DNA of 11,312 nt from Planctomycetaceae bacterium (GTDB taxonomy: Bacteria; Planctomycetota; Planctomycetia; Pirellulales; UBA1268), in contig CANHYS010000028.1 of NCBI GenBank assembly GCA_947464585.1, forward strand, positions 1 to 11,312, read 5' to 3'. The notes beneath the pieces are model-generated. The model saw nothing but the letters and a program-made list of their open reading frames with translations, was not told the DNA's origin and made no database searches. The position numbers were made by a program, and so were the translations under genes. Positions 7,084-11,312 of this stretch are shown piece by piece; position 1 is the first letter of the stretch, and each line of letters starts with the position of its first letter.

Positions 7084-8280
7084 TCAGTCGATCGAATCAC
7101 GTTGTCGCCTGAGTGCCGTGCTCGAGATGTCCATGCGAAACTCCCGCTGCGACACGAAATAACTCACCTCGCGCAGGGACGGCGGCACGTCGAGCCGCGC
7201 GGGATCCTCAAACGTGCCATTGCGCTCCCTGCCAAAGACGATCAGCCCGCGGGCCTGCGTGGCGATCCGCTGCACGGCCCGGCCGGCCGCCTCGGTCGAA
7301 CCGCCGTAGTATGTGGGGTCGGCAAGCCGCACATACGTGTCGGCCCCCATCACGAAGGTGCCCTCCGGAAATATATCGAGCTTTTCCACGAACGTGGCCG
7401 CACGCGTGAACCAGAGCGATCGGCCCGCGAACTGCGCCGCCCGCGACTCCATTTCGAGGGAATCGAGTGTCGGCTTGTCGACGTTCGTGACCGACAGTTC
7501 GAAGTCGATCGGCCGCTCGGCGATCTCCTGGGCGACGAGCGCCATCCGCAGGTGCCCCTCGTGGAGCGGGTCGAACGATCCGGGAAAGACGAGCATGCCG
7601 GCGGCGGGGGCGGTGTCTGCGGAGGACGGGGCGGGGGCGGGCCGATGCCGCGACGGATCGACTGCTGCATGCACCGCGGTCCGGCTACCGGCAAGCAGTT
7701 CCTGCCATGCCACCGGGGGCTCGCAGCAATCAATCTCCAGCCGCTCGTCCTCGTGCAGTTGCAGGAGGCTTGGCGCCGATGGCGAACGGCATCCGCTCGA
7801 AAAGCTCGCGAGCCGTTCCAGCAGCAGTGCCGCTGCCACCATCTCCTCATCAGCCCGTGACCGGGCCTCTTTGCGAAGCACGAGTGTGGCTACGCTCGTC
7901 GCGCCGAGCCCGTGCACGGCAACGACGACGCGGTGCTGGCCTCGCTTCGGTGTGCGTGACCGCAGACTGGCCGTCACGGCCACGCCGATCCCCGAGCCTG
8001 GCGGGGCACCGAGCCCGCAGGCCCGCTGCCATGCCATCACGGCCAGTCGCCGCGCGGTCCGCGACGAGCAGTAGCTCTCTTGCGGTCCGCCCAGCAGCCG
8101 GTCGACGGCCTCTCTGGCATAGGGCACCAGGCACTCGAGCACCACGCCGCTTGCCCCGGGGGTGGTCAGGAGGTGGGGGATCGCCTGCGAACCGCCCCCG
8201 GTCGCAACGATGACGAGCTTCGAGCCGGATTCCTCCAATGCGGCAAGCAGGGCAACGGAATCGATCAGTGGCTGCGACAT
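7084..8280 (-). CDS. CinA/PncC-like domain fused to a NadD-type nucleotidyltransferase
   Basis: This 398-residue protein joins two domains. Residues about 5-165 resemble the C-terminal CinA/PncC (NMN amidohydrolase) fold: VATGGGSQAI (25-34), PGASGVVLECLVPYAREAV, and a GIGVAVTASL strand. The usual AESCTGG motif is changed, so the position of its Ser holds Val25. A Pro/Ala-rich linker (PSRHRPAPAPSSADTAPAAG) leads to a HIGH-superfamily nucleotidyltransferase: FPGSFDPLHEGH, with the HxGH His residues at 240 and 243, and a C-terminal ISSTALR motif (385-391) like the ISSTxxR of NadD/CoaD. The transferase half therefore looks active; NaMN/NMN adenylyltransfer is plausible but the substrate is not proven. 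ATG 8280 lacks a clear Shine-Dalgarno. GTG 8292 with AGGCGGG upstream would add four residues, and a frame open to 8457 would overlap the divergent gene and is not favoured. The metalloprotease gene follows after 19 bp. Confidence 0.87.
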   Translation of the reverse strand: MSQPLIDSVALLAALEESGSKLVIVATGGGSQAIPHLLTTPGASGVVLECLVPYAREAVDRLLGGPQESYCSSRTARRLAVMAWQRACGLGAPPGSGIGVAVTASLRSRTPKRGQHRVVVAVHGLGATSVATLVLRKEARSRADEEMVAAALLLERLASFSSGCRSPSAPSLLQLHEDERLEIDCCEPPVAWQELLAGSRTAVHAAVDPSRHRPAPAPSSADTAPAAGMLVFPGSFDPLHEGHLRMALVAQEIAERPIDFELSVTNVDKPTLDSLEMESRAAQFAGRSLWFTRAATFVEKLDIFPEGTFVMGADTYVRLADPTYYGGSTEAAGRAVQRIATQARGLIVFGRERNGTFEDPARLDVPPSLREVSYFVSQREFRMDISSTALRRQRDSID

Positions 8281-8317
8281 GAGAGGTGCCACGTGCTTGC
8301 CCGCCTCGCCGATTCTG

Positions 8318-8332
8318 CGCCGTTTGACGGCG
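8318..8332. repeat. 15-bp palindromic element in the divergent promoter region
   Basis: CGCCGT and ACGGCG, separated by TTG, form a perfect 6-bp inverted repeat midway in the 126 bp between the divergent starts at 8280 and 8407. It contains TTGACG, which could be a rightward -35, but no convincing -10 lies 16-18 bp further on. An operator shared by the two genes is possible; this is weak evidence. Confidence 0.25.
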
Positions 8333-8391
8333 GTCGGTCGATCGCAGCACTCGATCTCCAGCGACGGTTTCCCAACAGCCGATGTGGATGC

Positions 8392-8398
8392 GGGGAGG
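8392..8398 (+). promoter_or_regulatory. Shine-Dalgarno deciding the start of the Cys/Pro-rich secreted protein
   Basis: GGGGAGG ends 8 nt before the ATG at 8407. The same frame is open back to 8080, so this site, together with the signal peptide that begins right after it, decides the start. Confidence 0.75.
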
Positions 8399-8406
8399 AC
8401 GACGCC

Positions 8407-9141
8407 ATGATACAGCAGTTTTGGTCCCGATTTGGGGTGAAGCCGTGGAGCCGCCATCTGTTCGTCGCCATGGCACTCGTCGCCGCGGGAACGCAGCCGA
8501 CGCCAGCGGCCGATGACGCCGATGTCGATGCCATGCCGGAGCCCCGGCGGGTGTCCAGATTGATCGCGTTAGCCGGTCTCGACACGCCGGCCGACCCTGG
8601 CGAGACCTCGTCAGCGGCCGGCGATTCCCCGACGCAGTCGTCCGGACCTTTCGACGCCGTGCGAGACGACCTCGGGGAAGACGACGATCTCTCCGAGCAG
8701 GCCGCGGTCCGTCGTCGGACCCGGCTCGAGCGCATGAACGAGCAGCAACGGAAGGCCGCAGAATCCGTCGGCAAGCTGCCCGATCCGCTCAAGGGCACGC
8801 CGAAGATAAGCCCGGAGCAGACCGGTCAGGATGCCAGCAGAGTGATGGCGAAGATGCTCAAGCCGCGAAGCGACTCCTGGGCCGATTGGTACGCGCCGCT
8901 CGAACCCTTGCATCGGTGTGGTGAGCCGATGGCGCTGCCGCCGTGCGTGCCGCCGCCGCCGTGCCATCCGAGCATGCCTCCCGCACCCTACGATCTCGTC
9001 GGTGTGCAGGGCGTGCCATCGTGCGGTCCAATCTACGAAGGCCCCTGCCGGCCGAGGACCGGCACGCACGACGACTGCCCCCATCCCCGCATCCACCGGG
9101 TTTACGACCGGTTCTTCGACGCCTTCTACATGTGGAAGTAG
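8407..9141 (+). CDS. Secreted protein of unknown function with Cys/Pro-rich C-terminus
   Basis: I do not recognise this 244-residue protein. The start at ATG 8407 is set by GGGGAGG 8 nt upstream and by the signal peptide that follows: Arg8, Lys12 and Arg16, then hydrophobic HLFVAMALVAAG, with a likely cleavage at PAA|D near residue 35. The mature N-terminal half is acidic and of low complexity (Asp, Ser, Gly, Pro), probably disordered, followed by a charged helical segment (RRRTRLERMNEQQRKAAE). The last 85 residues are rich in Pro and His and hold six Cys residues (HRC, PPC, PPC, SC, PC, DDC) before an aromatic C-terminal end (YDRFFDAFYMWK). The Cys could form disulphides outside the cytoplasm or bind metal; planctomycete secreted proteins often have such tails. 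It diverges from the fusion gene and is followed 101 bp later by the transporter. Gene reality is well supported by frame, Shine-Dalgarno and signal peptide. Confidence 0.8.
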   Translation: MIQQFWSRFGVKPWSRHLFVAMALVAAGTQPTPAADDADVDAMPEPRRVSRLIALAGLDTPADPGETSSAAGDSPTQSSGPFDAVRDDLGEDDDLSEQAAVRRRTRLERMNEQQRKAAESVGKLPDPLKGTPKISPEQTGQDASRVMAKMLKPRSDSWADWYAPLEPLHRCGEPMALPPCVPPPPCHPSMPPAPYDLVGVQGVPSCGPIYEGPCRPRTGTHDDCPHPRIHRVYDRFFDAFYMWK

Positions 9142-9190
9142 CTGGCCAGACGGCGGGCGGCCGGGGGGTGCGGTCGTGACGTTTTTGGGC

Positions 9191-9196
9191 TATGCT
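9191..9196 (+). promoter_or_regulatory. Candidate -10 box (TATGCT) for the transporter gene
   Basis: TATGCT lies 52 nt upstream of the ATG at 9243 within a GC-rich intergenic region. No clear -35 is found at the usual distance. It is similar in sequence and position to the boxes before the genes at 631 and 10777. Confidence 0.3.
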
Positions 9197-9242
9197 CCGC
9201 CGTCGAAGCATTGCTTGGGACGTCTCAGAGGGAACATCTGTC

Positions 9243-10667
9243 ATGGCCGACCTGCCCCATTTTGAATCCTCGGGTTCCACCGTCCACGATCCGGCCGACG
9301 GCCCCTGGTATCGCGGCATGACCCGCTACCACTGGTTCGTGCTCACGGTGGCGGCGCTCGGCTGGCTCTTCGACTGCCTCGACCAGCAGCTCTTCAACCT
9401 GGCACGCAAGCCGGCGATGCAAACGCTGCTGGCGACGGCGGATGTCGCTGCCGACCCGAAGGCGGTGGACTTCTACGGCGGCCTCTCCACCTGCATCTTC
9501 ATGCTCGGCTGGGCGACCGGCGGCCTCATCTTCGGTGTGGTCGGCGACCGGATCGGCCGCGCCAAGACGATGATGATCACGATCGTCATCTACTCGCTCT
9601 GCACCGGCCTGTCGGCGCTCTCGCAGGGCTTCTGGGATTTTGCCTTCTACCGCTTCATCACCGGGCTCGGTGTCGGCGGCGAGTTTGCGGTGGGCGTGGC
9701 CCTCGTGGCGGAGGTGATGCCCGACCGGGCACGGCCCTACGCGCTCGGACTGCTCCAGGCACTCTCGGCCGTCGGCAACTTCCTCGCCGCCTTGATCGGC
9801 ATCGGCCTCGGCCAGGCGCAGCTCCACATGGGAAGCAAGATTTTCGGCTGGGAGCCGTGGCGCTGGAAGTTCGTGATCGGCGCCCTGCCGGCCCTCCTGG
9901 CGCTCGTCATCCGGGCCGGACTCAAGGAGCCGGAGCGTTGGCAGGAGATGAAGGCGCGGGCTGCGAAGACAGGCGAGAAACTCGGCGGCTATGGCGCGCT
10001 CTTTGCCGACCCACGCTGGCGGAAGAACGCCATCCTGGGCATGCTGCTGGCCTGCTCTGGCGTGATTGGCCTGTGGGGCATCGGTTTCTTCGCAATCGAC
10101 CTGCAGCGGAGCGTGTTCGAAAAATCGTTCAAGGCGCAGGGGTTCACCGGCCAGGACCTCGCCGGACGGCTGACGATCTGGACGGGCGTGGCGATGATGA
10201 TGATTCAGGTCGGCGCATTCATCAGCATGATGCTCGCCGCCCGGATCTGTCAGAAGATCGGCCGCAAGCCGTTCTTCGCCCTCGCCTTCACGGCGGCGAT
10301 GCTCTCGACGGCGATGGTCTTTCGCTATCTCGACCAGATCTCCGAGATCTTTTGGATGCTGCCGATCATGGGGTTCTGTCAGCTCTCGCTGTTCGCCGGC
10401 TACGCGATCTATTTCCCGGAACTCTTCCCGACCAGGCTCCGCAGCACCGGTACGAGCTTCTGCTACAACGTCGGCCGTTTCGTCGCAGCCAGCGGGCCGT
10501 TTCTCCTGGGGCAGTTGTCGAGCACCGTGTTCGCTGGCATCCAGAGCCCGGAGTGGATGCGCGAGCCGATGCGGCCCGCCGGTCTGGCGATGTGTGCGGC
10601 GTTCCTCCTGGGGCTGGCCGTGCTGCCATTCCTGCCGGAAACCAAGGGCCGTCCGCTGCCGGAATGA
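9243..10667 (+). CDS. Major facilitator superfamily transporter, sugar-porter-like
   Basis: The 474-residue product is an inner-membrane transporter with the length and hydrophobic pattern of a 12-helix MFS protein. ATG 9243 is preferred over ATG 9192 because GAGGGA (9228-9233) lies 9 nt upstream and the extra 17 residues look unrelated to the fold. Helix 1 carries two acidic residues, Asp44 and Asp47 (FDCLDQQLF). The loop between helices 2 and 3 has the MFS signature GDRIGR (101-106). GLGVGGEFAVGVALVAE follows in the helix 4-5 region. YFPELFPTRLRSTG (from residue 390) and a C-terminal PETKG (465-469) are typical of sugar/organic-acid MFS members and support import of a sugar or carboxylate. 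The substrate cannot be told from sequence alone. No regulator is next to it, and it has its own intergenic region with a candidate -10 box. Confidence 0.93.
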   Translation: MADLPHFESSGSTVHDPADGPWYRGMTRYHWFVLTVAALGWLFDCLDQQLFNLARKPAMQTLLATADVAADPKAVDFYGGLSTCIFMLGWATGGLIFGVVGDRIGRAKTMMITIVIYSLCTGLSALSQGFWDFAFYRFITGLGVGGEFAVGVALVAEVMPDRARPYALGLLQALSAVGNFLAALIGIGLGQAQLHMGSKIFGWEPWRWKFVIGALPALLALVIRAGLKEPERWQEMKARAAKTGEKLGGYGALFADPRWRKNAILGMLLACSGVIGLWGIGFFAIDLQRSVFEKSFKAQGFTGQDLAGRLTIWTGVAMMMIQVGAFISMMLAARICQKIGRKPFFALAFTAAMLSTAMVFRYLDQISEIFWMLPIMGFCQLSLFAGYAIYFPELFPTRLRSTGTSFCYNVGRFVAASGPFLLGQLSSTVFAGIQSPEWMREPMRPAGLAMCAAFLLGLAVLPFLPETKGRPLPE

Positions 10668-10715
10668 CGACGGCCGCCTTCAGTCCAGGGACGTGTTGAC
10701 GCCGCACCGGCGCGG

Positions 10716-10721
10716 TACACT
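10716..10721 (+). promoter_or_regulatory. Candidate -10 box (TACACT) for the zinc metallopeptidase gene
   Basis: TACACT lies 61 nt upstream of the ATG at 10777. TTGACG (10696-10701) is upstream but with only a 14-bp spacer, shorter than the normal 16-18 bp, so the pair may not be a true sigma70 promoter. Imperfect inverted repeats (CACCG/CGGTG) flank the box. Confidence 0.3.
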
Positions 10722-10776
10722 GCCGGCGGTGTTTCACAGTCCACTGGTTTCATGATCCATTCGGAGAACAGAGTCC

Positions 10777-11312
10777 ATGCGTTGGGAAGGCCGTCGGCAG
10801 AGTGAGAACGTCGAGGATCGTCGCGGGATCGGTGGGCCGGTGCTCGTGGGTGGCGGGTTGATCACGCTGCTGCTCATGGTGGCGATGATGTTCCTGGGCT
10901 TTGACCCGCAGATGGTGGCGCAGCTCGCGCCCGAAATCGCGGGGCCCCAGCAGCAGGCGCCCGCCAAGCCGATCAATGACGAGATGACCAAGATGGTGAA
11001 GGTCGTGCTCGCCGACAACGAGGATGTCTGGGGCCGTCTCTTTCCCAAGCACTTCCGCGGTCGCTACGCGCCGCCGACACTTGTGCTCTTCTCCGGCCGG
11101 GTGCAGAGTGCCTGCGGCATGGCGAGCGCCGCTGCCGGGCCCTTCTACTGTCCGCTCGACAAGAAGGTCTACATCGACCTCGCGTTCTATGACGAGCTGA
11201 AGCGGCGGTTCGGTGCCCCTGGCGACTTCGCCCAGGCCTACGTGATCGCCCACGAGATCGGCCATCACGTGCAGAATCAGCTCGGCATCAGCAACAAGGT
11301 GCAGTCGATGCG
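10777..11312 (+). CDS. ypfJ: YpfJ/KPN_02809-family neutral zinc metallopeptidase, N-terminal part (runs off right edge)
   Basis: The frame opens at ATG 10777, with GGAG (10763-10766) 10 nt upstream, and stays open to the window end (178 codons plus 2 nt), so the C-terminus is missing. The start MRWEGRRQSENVEDRRG is characteristic of the family. A single membrane helix follows at about residues 20-43 (GGPVLVGGGLITLLL onward), giving a membrane-anchored enzyme. The region CGMASAAAGPFYCPLDKKVY and then HEIGHHVQNQLG, with His159, Glu160 and His163, is the family's zinc site; the third ligand lies downstream of the window. Family members are about 290 residues, so roughly 60% is present. Substrates of this family are poorly known; a role in envelope protein turnover is inference. 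The symbol is used for family likeness only. Confidence 0.92.
   Translation, partial: MRWEGRRQSENVEDRRGIGGPVLVGGGLITLLLMVAMMFLGFDPQMVAQLAPEIAGPQQQAPAKPINDEMTKMVKVVLADNEDVWGRLFPKHFRGRYAPPTLVLFSGRVQSACGMASAAAGPFYCPLDKKVYIDLAFYDELKRRFGAPGDFAQAYVIAHEIGHHVQNQLGISNKVQSM

Noticed and set aside
6484..7860. 458-codon rightward open frame spanning both leftward genes
   Set aside because: It is antisense to two genes with clear motifs (NEGIAEW/HETSH region upstream and HEGH), crosses their boundary, has Arg/Ser-rich low-quality composition and no Shine-Dalgarno. It is a GC-bias shadow.
8281..8457. Extended N-terminus of the CinA/transferase fusion from an ATG at 8457
   Set aside because: It would overlap the divergent gene start and its Shine-Dalgarno, and the extra 59 residues do not resemble the family.
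9143..9165. Possible terminator hairpin CTGGCC/GGCCGG after the Cys/Pro-rich gene
   Set aside because: The stem is 6 bp with one G-T pair and an 11-nt loop, and the nearest T-run (9182-9186) is 16 bases away, too far for an intrinsic terminator.
1..11312. Defence system, mobile element, CRISPR or phage remnant
   Set aside because: No transposase, integrase, nuclease, toxin, reverse transcriptase or direct-repeat array was seen; all eight genes fit ordinary chromosomal functions or are unknown secreted/cytoplasmic proteins.

Overview
The window looks like a chromosomal stretch from a planctomycete, most likely of the Pirellula/Rhodopirellula type. Three things point there: high GC with strong third-position bias; a very large secreted protein that combines a beta-propeller 'membrane-bound dehydrogenase' domain, HEAT-like repeats and a C-terminal CxxCH haem domain, an architecture typical of Planctomycetes/Verrucomicrobia; and several secreted proteins without obvious relatives elsewhere. 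No rRNA, tRNA, CRISPR array, transposase, phage gene or insertion sequence was seen, and base use does not shift along the window. It reads as ordinary host chromosome.

Layout: (1) 1-372, minus: 5' part of a secreted, beta-rich surface/extracellular protein with a strong Shine-Dalgarno and a good sigma70-like promoter; it runs off the left edge. (2) 631-5034, plus: 1467-residue exported SGNH-like / propeller / HEAT / cytochrome c multidomain protein, followed 54 bp later by (3) 5089-5793, plus: a 234-residue protein of unknown function carrying a striking perfect 17-bp inverted repeat inside its reading frame. (4) 5823-7064 and (5) 7084-8280, both minus and probably one transcript (5 then 4): a gluzincin-type metalloprotease-like exported protein, and a fusion of a CinA/PncC-like domain with a nucleotidyltransferase. 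(6) 8407-9141, plus: small secreted protein with a Cys/Pro-rich tail. (7) 9243-10667, plus: 12-helix major facilitator transporter. (8) 10777 to the right edge, plus: YpfJ-type membrane-anchored neutral zinc metallopeptidase, truncated by the window.

The genes do not form one evident pathway. The 631-5793 pair plausibly serves periplasmic oxidation of an organic substrate (propeller plus haem), and the fusion gene is plausibly linked to pyridine-nucleotide metabolism. The rest are transport, secreted and proteolytic functions. I see no convincing new defence or mobile system. The most notable signals are the perfect hairpin in the unknown gene, the fusion protein whose CinA domain lacks the usual Ser motif, the SGNH-like domain with altered catalytic positions, and a recurring TA(t/c)(a/g)CT-like -10 box 52-63 nt upstream of three start codons.
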